DNA from: JBBDMC01 sp963775235
GTDB taxonomy: Bacteria > Pseudomonadota > Alphaproteobacteria > Rhizobiales > Kaistiaceae
Length of the DNA: 64,000 nt
Direction of reading: 5' to 3'
NCBI GenBank assembly: GCA_963775235.1
Contig: CAVZHY010000002.1
Location: 372,001-436,000, forward strand
Below the pieces are notes generated by a model. That model was given only the letters and a program-made list of their open reading frames with translations, did no database searches and was not told the origin of the DNA. The stretch's first letter is position 1. Every line of letters starts with the position of its first letter. Position numbers and translations under genes: made by a program. Positions 55,917 through 64,000 of the stretch are shown piece after piece.

Positions 55917-56777
55917 ATGTCCCTGCGCGACGACATCAAGGACCGGACGAAGCTCTTTCAGATTGTCAGCGTTCACAACGCGCTGGCGGCCACCATCGCC
56001 AACCGGTTCGATTTCGACTGGGTCGCTGTTGGCGGCTACAACGTCTCCGGCTCGTGGCTCGGCCTGCCGGATGTGGGCCTGCTTACGCTCAGCGAGCAGG
56101 TGGAAGCTGTCCGCCGTATCGCGGCGGTCTCCAAGGCGCCGGTGATCGCCGACGGCGATGACGGATACGGCAACTACCTCAACGTTATCCGGCTGGTTCG
56201 CGAAATGGAACGCGTCGGCGCCAACGCGATCCACATCGAGGACCAGGTCCTGCCCAAGAAGTGTGGACACATGAGGGGCAAGAAGCTCGTCTCCGAAAAG
56301 GAGTTTATCGCCAAGGTCAAGGCCTTCGTGGATACGCGACGGTCGGAGGACTTCCTGCTCGTCGCTCGTACCGACGCCATCGCCGTCGATGGGTTTCAGG
56401 CTGCGATAGATCGCGGCAACGCCTATCTCGAGGCGGGTGCCGACGTCATTTTCGTCGAGGCGATCACCTCGATGGAACAGGCGGAGAAGGTACCTCAGCT
56501 CATCGACGGGCCGCTCCTCTACAACTGGGTGTACAAGGGCCTGTCCCCCCTCATTCCCTTGCCGCAGCTCAGGGAACTCGGCTACCGTTTTGTCCTGCAG
56601 GCAGACGTCCTTTACGCGGTGTCGTTCGCGCTGACGGAGTACTTTGGCGAGTTGAAACGCACCGGGTCATACGGCAAGGCGGCCGACCGCATGCTCTCCT
56701 TTGACGCGTTCAACGAGTTAATTGGATTGGCCGAGATCGAGGCCGCCGAAGCACGATACGAGGGTGGTGACCGCTGA
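55917..56777 (+). CDS. Isocitrate lyase / PEP mutase superfamily enzyme
   Basis: This 286-residue TIM-barrel protein carries the superfamily's catalytic loop KKCGHMRGKKLV near residues 115-126 and the metal site VIADGDDGYGN and IHIEDQ. Members cleave or form C-C or P-C bonds of 2-hydroxy or 2-oxo acids (2-methylisocitrate lyase, oxaloacetate decarboxylase, PEP mutase). The Cys in KKCGH favours a lyase. The start at 55917 follows ACGAGGAGG. It lies 53 bp after the hydantoinase-like gene and is probably co-transcribed with it. Confidence 0.88.
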   Translation: MSLRDDIKDRTKLFQIVSVHNALAATIANRFDFDWVAVGGYNVSGSWLGLPDVGLLTLSEQVEAVRRIAAVSKAPVIADGDDGYGNYLNVIRLVREMERVGANAIHIEDQVLPKKCGHMRGKKLVSEKEFIAKVKAFVDTRRSEDFLLVARTDAIAVDGFQAAIDRGNAYLEAGADVIFVEAITSMEQAEKVPQLIDGPLLYNWVYKGLSPLIPLPQLRELGYRFVLQADVLYAVSFALTEYFGELKRTGSYGKAADRMLSFDAFNELIGLAEIEAAEARYEGGDR

Positions 56778-56810
56778 GGCCGGCACACCAGCCTTTCAGG
56801 ATCATCGCGA

Positions 56811-57302
56811 TCAGGACGGTATTGCGACCGCGAACTCGGCCTTCTCGCCGTTTACCGTGACATCGATCGTGTAGTTGCCCGGCGGCATGTCGATATTGTT
56901 GCCGTAGTGTATGTCGCCCAGTCCCTCGGCGATCCCGTACATCGTTGCCACCGGAATCTGCTGCACCGCCTTGCTGGCGTCCGACACCGCAATCGTGAGG
57001 TCGGCGTCCATCACTGAATCGCCGCTATCCAGCGCGTGCACGTGGATTTCGAGATGATGCGCCGTTGTCATGTCCTTGGGCATCGACATCTTCCCACCTA
57101 TCATTACTTCACCCTGCATCACCTGCTTCATTTCCGCGTCCTCCGGCGCGAACATCTTTTCGAAAGGCCCGATCTGGAGGTCCAGACGGTAACGGGCCGT
57201 TTGGGCCTGCTGTGTGATCGGCGCTTGAGCGATCGCGATGGTGGGCATCGTTATCCCGCCGACGAGCCCGAGCACGAAACCCACTTTCCACAAGGTGTGC
57301 AT
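56811..57302 (-). CDS. Exported protein, possibly Fe/metal-binding P19/Tp34-like
   Basis: This 163-residue protein has a signal peptide (MHTLWK, hydrophobic core, cleavage near IAIAQA). The mature domain is beta-rich, with HHLEIHVHALDSGD and YGIAEGLGDIHYGNNIDMPPGNYTIDV. The His and Met pattern and the late HYGNN-x-x-MPPGNYT segment resemble periplasmic P19/Tp34-type metal proteins, but this is a weak visual match. The start at 57302 follows GAGAGGGAG. It may serve the nearby periplasmic oxidation module. Confidence 0.6.
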   Translation of the reverse strand: MHTLWKVGFVLGLVGGITMPTIAIAQAPITQQAQTARYRLDLQIGPFEKMFAPEDAEMKQVMQGEVMIGGKMSMPKDMTTAHHLEIHVHALDSGDSVMDADLTIAVSDASKAVQQIPVATMYGIAEGLGDIHYGNNIDMPPGNYTIDVTVNGEKAEFAVAIPS

Positions 57303-57629
57303 GATGAACTCCCTCTCTCCGTCCAATCCCGAACCCGGCGGAATTTACGCCTTCGCGGCCTATAGCACGCCAACGAAGCACCGGCGAACCGAGATATTCA
57401 TCAGCAGGTCGATCAGATTGGCCGGGCCCTCGGTGTCGCCGCGCCCGACCTCAAGGGAATGGACTGCGGCGATCGAGTGTCAGATAGCGAGCGCCCAGCC
57501 TCGCTTGCTTTCGGCGATGCAGATAATGCTCAAGTTGTGGTCGTCGAACCGGGGCCCCTGCGACCCCGTCTGTGACGCCGCGCGTGTCGTGGAGGCGTGA
57601 GCGCTTGACGCTCACGCCTGTCGCCGGCC
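57303..57629. other. Intergenic region with terminator, 327 bp
   Basis: There is no convincing gene here. The left part should contain the promoter of the P19-like gene; the right part holds the hairpin described separately. No regulator site was recognised. Confidence 0.5.
57593..57619 (-). terminator. Strong hairpin downstream of the small exported protein gene
   Basis: A perfect 11-bp stem AGGCGTGAGCG (57593-57603) pairs with CGCTCACGCCT (57609-57619) around a five-base loop. It lies 10 bp beyond the stop of the minus-strand gene at 57630. There is no long U-tract, so it may end transcription weakly or protect the 3' end. Confidence 0.65.
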
Positions 57630-58031
57630 TCAGGCCTGCGTGAAAACCGTGACGTTGTGATCAGCGTCGATATCGAGACCGACCACCGAGTCGACGCTCA
57701 CGTTCTTGTCCTGAAGTTTCTGCTTCAGCGCCGCGTTTGCACTGATGGCCTGGCGGAGGGCGTCGAGATCGTCCTTGCTCTTGCTCGTCGCTTGATCGAC
57801 CATTTTCTGGTCGCCTTTCAGCTGCGCGACGGGCACTACGTTGACGGCGCCTATTGTCTCGCCAAGCTTTTGCACCTGGTCGGTCACCATTGGCGCGTTT
57901 TGCACGGCGGTTATCGCCTGGTCGACGGTCGTGGGCATTGGCGCGATCGCCTGGCTCTGGGCCAGAGCGCCGGCGAGCGGAACGGTCGCGCAAAAAGCGG
58001 CCGCGGCCGCAATCGTCATGAGCTTGTTCAT
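57630..58031 (-). CDS. Small exported protein of unknown function
   Basis: This 133-residue protein has a clear signal peptide (MNKLMTIAAAAAFCATVPLAGALAQ). The mature part is helical and rich in Gln, Asp and Lys (DQVQKLGETIGA, then KSKDDLDALRQAISANAALKQ) and ends with a short beta segment VVGLDIDADHNVTVF. No Cys or obvious metal site remains in the mature form. I do not recognise the family. It lies downstream of the cytochrome c gene on the same strand, with hairpins on both sides, so it may be its own transcript. Confidence 0.75.
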   Translation of the reverse strand: MNKLMTIAAAAAFCATVPLAGALAQSQAIAPMPTTVDQAITAVQNAPMVTDQVQKLGETIGAVNVVPVAQLKGDQKMVDQATSKSKDDLDALRQAISANAALKQKLQDKNVSVDSVVGLDIDADHNVTVFTQA

Positions 58032-58064
58032 CGGTCCGTTCTTCCGTTTCGGTGTTGCTGGGGA

Positions 58065-58083
58065 GGGCCGGCCAAGCCGGCCC
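58065..58083 (-). terminator. Hairpin between the cytochrome c gene and the small exported protein gene
   Basis: A perfect 8-bp stem GGGCCGGC (58065-58072) and GCCGGCCC (58076-58083) has a three-base loop. It lies about 125 bp after the cytochrome gene stop and 34 bp before the next start in the minus direction. It could be a terminator or a leader structure. Confidence 0.5.
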
Positions 58084-58208
58084 CATCAAGCAACTCCTGC
58101 CGGCACCGAACGGTTCCAGTTCAGCGGGACGTCAGGCACGACCAGTTGGCGGCCGACTCCAATGGGGCGCGATGTTACATTGCCCCAAACAGCGACCGCC
58201 GTGACCGA

Positions 58209-58775
58209 CTACTGCTTTGGATAGCGATCGCACGTGCTGGCGTTGGCGCCCCAGAAATCGATACAGTCCTGATAGGTGGGATCCGGCTTGCCGACGAAGC
58301 GGGACTCCAGAAAGGCCACGATCGCCGAAATCTGGCGTTGACTCATAGGTTGGCCGCCGGGCGGCACTTGATCGCCCAAGTCTGCGGCGGTGGCCCCGTA
58401 GCAGCGCTTGTCGGTGTATGCGAGTCGGTCGAAATGGGGCATCGGCGTGCCCGGGCGGCCGCATTTGATGGTTTCCTCTATCTGGTCCGGGGTAAGCTGG
58501 GTCTTGCGGAGATCGGGCCCTTGCGGGTCTTGCGGGACATCTCCGACGCCATTAGCGAGGCCGCCGTGACAATTGCGGCATGGGGCCTGGTCCTTCCAGA
58601 TGCCTTCGCCAAGGGAGACGAGGGCCGGATCGGGCTTGTAGTTTTCCTGCGCCCGGGCCGGCGATCCAACATTCAGGGTGAACGTGATCAGTCCGGCCAG
58701 CAGGATGCCGGCAAATACGATCGCCGGGAGCCTGCTGCTCCTGTCGTTGGTGCTATCGTTATGGCTATGGTTCAT
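58209..58775 (-). CDS. Exported monoheme cytochrome c
   Basis: This 188-residue protein has an N-terminal membrane or signal segment (about residues 18-42, followed by ARAQE), the heme motif CRNCH near residue 66 and a likely axial Met in GRPGTPMPHFD near 110. Two further Cys in the C-terminal part (YQDCIDFWGANASTCDRY) may form a disulfide. It diverges from the PQQ dehydrogenase gene across 482 bp. Monoheme cytochromes next to such dehydrogenases usually accept their electrons, so that role is likely. Confidence 0.87.
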   Translation of the reverse strand: MNHSHNDSTNDRSSRLPAIVFAGILLAGLITFTLNVGSPARAQENYKPDPALVSLGEGIWKDQAPCRNCHGGLANGVGDVPQDPQGPDLRKTQLTPDQIEETIKCGRPGTPMPHFDRLAYTDKRCYGATAADLGDQVPPGGQPMSQRQISAIVAFLESRFVGKPDPTYQDCIDFWGANASTCDRYPKQ

Positions 58776-59257
58776 TGTGCTTCCTCCGTTGCGCGGCCCG
58801 CGTCGGACTGGGACGAGTTCCCTGAATACGCCGACCGCAAACTATTATCGCCCCTGTCAACCACGCTCCTATCCGAAAGCTCACGGCGCGGTCCACCCCG
58901 ATCCGGACTCCCGCGAGCTGCAGCCTGGCCATCCCGCCTGAGCGCCCACCCGCCACGCTGCCACGGTCTTCAACCGCACGGTTACGCGCCGCCAACCGCA
59001 GCCTCATGCATCAAGCGCTGAATGTTTTCCTTGTCAAATGCTAACCCTTGCCTTGCCAAATTCTTACATTCGGCGTATCAAAAAAACGTTCCCACGCTGG
59101 CCTGAAGCACGGTGCGACTGCGGTCGGTTCGGTGCCGGTCGGTCTGGGATGTTCACTGGCGACGACCCAGGCGAAGACTGATGGAGGCAAGATAGCGACA
59201 ACAGGGCGACGCTAGGGGGCAATGTGACTTCAAAAAATGTGAGGAGGAAATAGCATC
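58776..59257. promoter_or_regulatory. Divergent region between cytochrome c and PQQ dehydrogenase genes, 482 bp
   Basis: There is no supported gene. A stretch of lower GC at about 59020-59090, including the seven-A run in TCAAAAAAACG, is the best place for the dehydrogenase promoter. The ribosome site GAGGAGGAA stands at 59241-59249 before the ATG. No sigma-54 or known regulator motif was recognised. Confidence 0.4.
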
Positions 59258-61057
59258 ATGTTAGTATCCCGCGTTGCACGCCGTGCCCTGTCTTCAACCA
59301 TACTTGCAGGCGCTGCGGCCATCATGGTCGGAGGCCCGTCGTGGGCTGCCGACGTAACCCAGCAGAGACTGGAAAATACAGACTCGGAGCCGCAGAACTG
59401 GCTCCTGCCCTGGGGTGACTACCAAGGGCACATGTACTCCAAGCTCGACCAGATCAATCGTGACAACGTGAAGAACCTGAAGGTTGCCTTTACGGTGCCT
59501 ATGGCTTCAGCCCTATCAGGCAATCCTGAGCTCAACTTGATGAACGGCGGGCTTGTCGACGACGGTTTTCTTTACATCGACGACGGCCGCGGCGGCATCT
59601 ACAAGATCGACCTGACCAAGGCAGATAAGGCATCAGTCGTTTGGAAGGCTGATGCCGCCGTCTCACCGGACGAGTCGAACCGCACGCGCGGCATGGCCCT
59701 GTTAGGCAATGCCGTCTACGCCAACCTCACCGACGGACGAGTGGTGGCGGTGAATCGCGACACCGGCGAGTTCCTTTGGGACAAGCAGATCGCGCGGGTG
59801 GACCACGAAGGTGGCTCGGGCGTCAACATCAAGGGCGAGTACTTCGACGCTGCGCCTCTGCCCGTCGAGGGCAAGATAATGGTTGGCAACAGCTATGGCG
59901 ACGGGCTCACGCGGGGCTGGCTGGAGGCTGTTGACCCCGCTACCGGCGAGGGCGGCTGGCGCACCTATATGGTTCCTGGACCGGGCGAGCCCGGCCACGA
60001 GACCTGGAAGGACGACCATGAGGTGTGGCGGATCGGCGGCGCAGGCCTGTGGACGACCGGCACCTATGACCCCAAGATGCACACAATGTTCTGGGGCACC
60101 GGTAATGCCCAGCCGATGTTCGACGTGCAGTACCGCCCCGGTGACAATCTCTACGCCGGTTCCATTGTCGCGATGAACCCGGACGATGGGAAGATCCAGT
60201 GGTACTTCCAGTACACGCCAAACGAGGGCTGGGACTACGACGAGAACGGCGTCCACATGGTCATCAATGCGCCGATCGACGGAAAGGACCAGACGATCCT
60301 GGGCCACTGGGGTCGCAACGGCTTCTTCTATCGGCTGTCCGCGACGGACGGGCAGTTCATCAGCGCGACCCAGTACGTAGACAAGGTGACCTGGACGGCC
60401 GGCATCGATTCCAAGACTGGCAAGCCGGTCGAGTACGACCCCAGCAAGGACGTGCAGACCTACATCCCGGAGGCCCGCTTCCTGCGCGGCGATCCGCCCA
60501 AGACAGCGTGCCCGACGGCCACGGGTGGTGTGCGCTGGCAGTCGGTTGCCTACGACCCGACGAAATACATCGCCTACGAGTCGGCGCGCGACGGCTGCTT
60601 CCAAAAGCAGGTGGCTGAAGCTAAGCCGCTGCCCGGTACGGCCATGCTTGACTCCAAGGCCCCCGGCGGCATTCGCGGCGCCAACAACGACGCGACCAAG
60701 AACATTGATGTTCATGGGCTGGTTGCTGCCGCTGATGTCCGGACCGGCAAGATCGTGGCGAGGCAGACGTACCCGTATGAGAGCCAGTCCGGCGCCCTCG
60801 TGACGGCCGGTGGCTTGCTCTTCACGGCATATGTCGACGGGCACGTCGCCGCGCTCAACAGCGACGATCTCAGCGAGGTGTGGCACTTCAACACCAATGC
60901 CACAACCAAGGCACCTCCGTTCACTTTCTCGGTGAATGGCAAGCAGTACGTGGCCATTCTCGCCGGGGGCGGCCGTAGCGGCTCTGGCTACACCGCCGAC
61001 TATCCCGAGGCCGCCAACTGGGTCAACGGCCCGATGCTCTTCTTCTTCTCGCTATAG
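59258..61057 (+). CDS. PQQ-dependent alcohol dehydrogenase with lanthanide-type signature
   Basis: The 599-residue protein has a signal peptide (cleavage after SWA, about residue 30) and the eight-bladed propeller of the methanol/ethanol dehydrogenase family. The active-site segment GWDYDENG gives the catalytic Asp326 and a second Asp328. An acid two residues after the catalytic Asp marks lanthanide enzymes (XoxF, ExaF/PedH), whereas calcium enzymes have Ala or Ser there. No adjacent Cys-Cys pair, common in this family, is seen. It probably oxidises an alcohol or aldehyde in the periplasm and passes electrons to the divergent cytochrome c. The symbol is withheld because the XoxF clade cannot be confirmed by eye. 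Confidence 0.9.
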   Translation: MLVSRVARRALSSTILAGAAAIMVGGPSWAADVTQQRLENTDSEPQNWLLPWGDYQGHMYSKLDQINRDNVKNLKVAFTVPMASALSGNPELNLMNGGLVDDGFLYIDDGRGGIYKIDLTKADKASVVWKADAAVSPDESNRTRGMALLGNAVYANLTDGRVVAVNRDTGEFLWDKQIARVDHEGGSGVNIKGEYFDAAPLPVEGKIMVGNSYGDGLTRGWLEAVDPATGEGGWRTYMVPGPGEPGHETWKDDHEVWRIGGAGLWTTGTYDPKMHTMFWGTGNAQPMFDVQYRPGDNLYAGSIVAMNPDDGKIQWYFQYTPNEGWDYDENGVHMVINAPIDGKDQTILGHWGRNGFFYRLSATDGQFISATQYVDKVTWTAGIDSKTGKPVEYDPSKDVQTYIPEARFLRGDPPKTACPTATGGVRWQSVAYDPTKYIAYESARDGCFQKQVAEAKPLPGTAMLDSKAPGGIRGANNDATKNIDVHGLVAAADVRTGKIVARQTYPYESQSGALVTAGGLLFTAYVDGHVAALNSDDLSEVWHFNTNATTKAPPFTFSVNGKQYVAILAGGGRSGSGYTADYPEAANWVNGPMLFFFSL

Positions 61058-61139
61058 GGCATCCGCTCGAGATTCACGAATGATGGTCGGGACGGCCATT
61101 GCCGTTCCGACTATCCTGTTTAGGCGGAGTACTTTCCCA

Positions 61140-62639
61140 ATGATCGCGCCGCGTGGCTTTCCGCGCCGGACCGTTCCGGCGGTTGCCGGCGTTCTGTTGA
61201 CGCTGCTTCTGTCGCCCTGTGGCGCCATCGCACAGTCAGACGCGCCAAGTCCGTCGGCGGGCCAGCAATACACGATTTGGAATTTGGAATTGGGCACCCA
61301 TGCCAGTCAGTTGCCCCGCGACGTCTATTTCGGGTTCGCCTGCGGCACGGACGGAGGGCCACCGTCTACGCAGCTCAAGTCCTGGAACGACTACGCCCAG
61401 TGCCCGCCCGACCCGGAAACGGGCCTGCATGAGGTCTATTTTCGTTACGACGAGGAGCAGCAGTATCGCGGGCTTGCCAACGATCCGCTCGGCCAGACCG
61501 GGATGACCTATCAAGGGACGACCGAATTCCAGCAGCCGGTGATAGTGTCGGGTCTTTTCGATGAGGCGGGCTTCCTCGTCGGCCTGCGCATGGTCACCGA
61601 TCCGCGCACCACCGCCGGCGTCCGCGAGTACGGCGTGAACCTCGCCGACGTCCTGCAAAGCCGCTTCGGCTTTGACGGCTGGAGTTGCACCGATCTGCCG
61701 CACGACGAGGGCGAAACGCCCTATAAGGGCGCGTTGATCAAGACGCGGTGCACGAAGAATTTGCCCGATCAGGGCGTCGAACTCCTCCTCGACCGCCACT
61801 ATTACCGCAAGAAGGGGCAACTGGCGCTAGACCCCGTCACCCACCGGCTGACGGAAGGCCAGTTCGTCAGCCTGACCCGGTTCGAGCGTCTTCTGGACGC
61901 TCCCATACCGAACGAAGCGGCCCGAGCCACCCTGCTGCCGAAGCCAAAACCGACAGCGACGGATGAGCTTGCGGCCAAGGCACATGACTGTCCCGGCTGC
62001 AACTTCGCGGGCGCCAATCTTAAATGGGCGGACCTCCACGGCGCCAATCTCGCCGGCGCCGATCTCAGCAATGCAATTCTGCACGCCGCCGACCTGAGCG
62101 GCGCCAACCTGTCGGGAGCCAATCTGCAGGGCGCGAACCTCAACGTCTCCAATCTGCGGCAAACCAACCTCGCTGGCGCCAATCTGCGGGGGACGATGAT
62201 GTACGATGCACGCCTCGACGGAGCCAATCTGACCGGCGCCGACGTAAGCGGCACACTCGCCGCCAAGGCGGAACTGATCGGCGTCACCGGGCAGGGGCTG
62301 ACGGCCACCCAGGCCGACTTCCGCATGGCCCGGATGCTCAATGCCGACTTCGCCAAGGCCGATTTCACTGATGCGTGGTTCAACGACGCCCAACTTTCGC
62401 GCTCCGATCTGACAGGCGCCCGTCTGGTGGACAGCCGGCTGTGGGCGACGAACCTGGCCGATGCAAATTTGACCGGCGTCAACGCCCACGGCGCCGACCT
62501 CACCAATGCCGATCTCCGCGGCGCGGACGCGTCATCGGCGGATTTCTCCGCCGCCAACCTGCACCTCGCCAAGACCGCCGACCTGAAAACCAAGGACACG
62601 AACTTCAAGGACGCCCAACTTCCCGCCAGCCTCCGCTAG
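61140..62639 (+). CDS. Exported pentapeptide-repeat protein with novel N-terminal domain
   Basis: This 499-residue protein starts with a signal peptide (MIAPRGFPRRTVPAVAGVLL, cleavage near AIAQ). Residues ~35-275 form a globular region with several Cys (FACGTDGG, YAQCPPDPETG, GWSCTDLP, IKTRCTKN) that I do not recognise. A CPGCN motif near residue 284 leads into about 40 pentapeptide repeats of the A(D/N)LxG type, which fold as a right-handed quadrilateral helix. It starts 82 bp after the PQQ dehydrogenase and could be co-transcribed. The ATG at 61140 has GGCGGAG upstream. The function is unknown; the location suggests an envelope role. Confidence 0.85.
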   Translation: MIAPRGFPRRTVPAVAGVLLTLLLSPCGAIAQSDAPSPSAGQQYTIWNLELGTHASQLPRDVYFGFACGTDGGPPSTQLKSWNDYAQCPPDPETGLHEVYFRYDEEQQYRGLANDPLGQTGMTYQGTTEFQQPVIVSGLFDEAGFLVGLRMVTDPRTTAGVREYGVNLADVLQSRFGFDGWSCTDLPHDEGETPYKGALIKTRCTKNLPDQGVELLLDRHYYRKKGQLALDPVTHRLTEGQFVSLTRFERLLDAPIPNEAARATLLPKPKPTATDELAAKAHDCPGCNFAGANLKWADLHGANLAGADLSNAILHAADLSGANLSGANLQGANLNVSNLRQTNLAGANLRGTMMYDARLDGANLTGADVSGTLAAKAELIGVTGQGLTATQADFRMARMLNADFAKADFTDAWFNDAQLSRSDLTGARLVDSRLWATNLADANLTGVNAHGADLTNADLRGADASSADFSAANLHLAKTADLKTKDTNFKDAQLPASLR

Positions 62640-62772
62640 GGACGTTGGCAGCGGACTGGCTCGCACCGGTTGCCGGCGATAGCGGTCCCTTGCGCGAATA
62701 ATAATAATGCGTGCATAAATCAACGGCGAACGCAGCGGCCAATGCCCGCCGCGACGATGCCGGTGAGAATGA

Positions 62773-64000
62773 ATGGCCGCCGATACAGTGTTCCTTGCCT
62801 GCGCCGCGGGTTTCGCCGACGAACGCGCTGACCCTGCGATTGATCTTGTTCGCTCCCTGTCACGGTCCGACGGGCCGCGATACATTCTCTACGAGACGCT
62901 GGGGGAGCGCACGCTGGCGCTGGCGCAACTCGACCGCCGCGCCGACCCTGGCCGCGGGTACACCCCGCGTCTGGAAACGTTCCTGCGGCCGATCCTCGCC
63001 GACTGCATCGCCAATCGCATCCGCATCGTCGGCAACTTCGGCGCCGCCAATCCCCACGGCGCCGCTGGAGTGATTGCCGGTTTGGCCGCTGAGCTTGGGA
63101 TTGCCGCCATCAGGATCGCCGTCATCGAGGGCGACGACCTCCTGCTCACCATGAACGGGGAGGACATTCGGGCGCTGCCTCTCGTCGAGGGGATCGACTT
63201 CGCCGGCAAGGAGATCATTGCCGCCAACGTCTACCTCGGCGCCGACGGAATCGCCGAGGCTCTCGCCCAGGGCGCCGATGTCATTGTTTGCGGCCGTTGC
63301 ACCGATTCGGCCCTCACTCTCGGTCCTCTTCGGTACGAGTTTGGATGGACCGCCGACGATTGGCAGCGGCTGGCGACCGGCATTCTGGCCGGACACATCC
63401 TCGAGTGCAGCGCCCAGGTCACCGGAGGATATTTCGCCGACCCCGGTTACAAGGACGTACCGGACCTCGCAGCACTTGGCTACCCGATCGCCGAAGTCAC
63501 GCGCGCCGGTGACGTGGTCATCACCAAGCCGGAAGGAACGGGTGGCCTTGTCTCGCCCGCAACCGTCAAGGAGCAGTTGCTCTATGAGATTCAGGACCCC
63601 GCGAACTACCTGACGCCGGACGTGGTTCTCGACATAACCGGCGTGACCGTCACCGGGATCGGGCCGAACCGTGTTCGCTTGCGCGGCGCCAGGGGCCGCC
63701 CGCGCCCTCGCACACTCAAGGCCACCATCAGCGTCGAGGGCGGCTGGCTCGGCGAAGGCGAAATCACCTATGGAGGGCCGAACGCCCTGGCCCGTGCAGA
63801 GCTTGCGGCCCGGGTGCTCGCCGAACGCCTGCGCACGCTGGCTATCGCCGTGCCCACCCGGATTGACGTCATCGGCACGATCAGCACCTTCGATGACAAC
63901 GCCGGCACCCTGCGCGCGCGCGCGTCGTATCCGCCCGACGGCGACTACCGTGTGCGCCTCGCCGCGAACGCGCCCGACCGCCAAACCGCCGATCGCATCG
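62773..64000 (+). CDS. AtuA/DUF1446 family protein, cut by window edge
   Basis: The frame runs from the ATG at 62773 (GGTGAGAA upstream) for 409 codons to the edge without a stop. Family features are RIVGNFGAANPHGAAGVIAGLA, a later VIVCGRCTDSALTLGPL, and the central GHILECSAQVTGGYFADPG with KPEGTGGLVSPATVKEQLLYEIQDP. AtuA is needed for acyclic terpene (citronellol/geraniol) use in Pseudomonas, but the biochemical role is not settled and the family is broad. Homologues often neighbour acyl-CoA carboxylases or crotonases, which would lie beyond the edge. Confidence 0.88.
   Translation, partial: MAADTVFLACAAGFADERADPAIDLVRSLSRSDGPRYILYETLGERTLALAQLDRRADPGRGYTPRLETFLRPILADCIANRIRIVGNFGAANPHGAAGVIAGLAAELGIAAIRIAVIEGDDLLLTMNGEDIRALPLVEGIDFAGKEIIAANVYLGADGIAEALAQGADVIVCGRCTDSALTLGPLRYEFGWTADDWQRLATGILAGHILECSAQVTGGYFADPGYKDVPDLAALGYPIAEVTRAGDVVITKPEGTGGLVSPATVKEQLLYEIQDPANYLTPDVVLDITGVTVTGIGPNRVRLRGARGRPRPRTLKATISVEGGWLGEGEITYGGPNALARAELAARVLAERLRTLAIAVPTRIDVIGTISTFDDNAGTLRARASYPPDGDYRVRLAANAPDRQTADRI

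Overview
The window is high-GC DNA from an alphaproteobacterium. The evidence is a glycine-type 5-aminolevulinate synthase (hemA), an SOS box of the alphaproteobacterial form GAAC-N7-GAAC upstream of an imuA-imuB cassette, TAXI-type and DctPQM-type TRAP transporters, and a dispersed hairpin repeat common in that class. Order Rhodospirillales or Hyphomicrobiales is plausible but is not shown by the sequence. No tRNA, rRNA, CRISPR array, transposase or phage gene was seen.

Layout. 1-7.9 kb: a truncated TPR protein gene diverges from the SOS mutagenesis genes imuA and imuB. A small exported protein on the minus strand separates these from dnaE2. imuB and dnaE2 are loaded with in-frame repeat insertions. 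8.0-9.8 kb: LemA plus an M48 membrane protease. 9.9-13.3 kb: a citrate-synthase-like lyase and an acyl-CoA ligase face a GST and a frameshifted VOC protein. 13.7-21.7 kb: a peptide/nickel-type ABC importer (binding protein, two permeases, fused double ATPase), then a TAXI TRAP transporter. 21.7-29.0 kb, minus strand: hemA, otsB, an orphan CoxL-like molybdenum hydroxylase, an amidohydrolase and a ThDP enzyme. 29.2-30.6 kb: a SAM methyltransferase and rlmJ.

30.7-45.7 kb is a catabolic region. A minus-strand unit, gntR-dctP-dctQ-dctM and two cytochromes P450, diverges from two 2-hydroxyacyl-CoA dehydratase/benzoyl-CoA-reductase-type subunits, a CaiB-type CoA-transferase and an SDR. These are followed by a feruloyl-CoA-synthetase-like ligase (minus strand), a crotonase, a MarR regulator and an amidohydrolase. 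The logic is import, CoA activation, ring or side-chain chemistry and beta-oxidation-like steps on an aromatic or phenylpropanoid-like acid (inference). Between 34.9 and 42.4 kb at least 15 single-base indels break seven genes, while the flanking genes are intact. This is either local gene decay or poor local sequence.

45.8-50.4 kb: a complete Liv-type ABC importer. 50.4-56.8 kb: an aromatic-ring-hydroxylase-type flavoprotein, a fused hydantoinase A/B (oxoprolinase-like) protein and an isocitrate-lyase/PEP-mutase-family enzyme. 56.8-62.6 kb: a periplasmic oxidation module with a PQQ alcohol dehydrogenase carrying the lanthanide-type Asp-Tyr-Asp signature, a divergent cytochrome c, two small exported proteins and an exported pentapeptide-repeat protein. 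The right edge cuts an AtuA/DUF1446 gene.

No wholly new defence or mobile system was recognised. The most unusual signals are the repeat-derived coding insertions in the SOS polymerase genes, the indel-ridden catabolic cluster, the paired P450s with altered I-helix oxygen-activation motifs, and the lanthanide-type PQQ dehydrogenase module.
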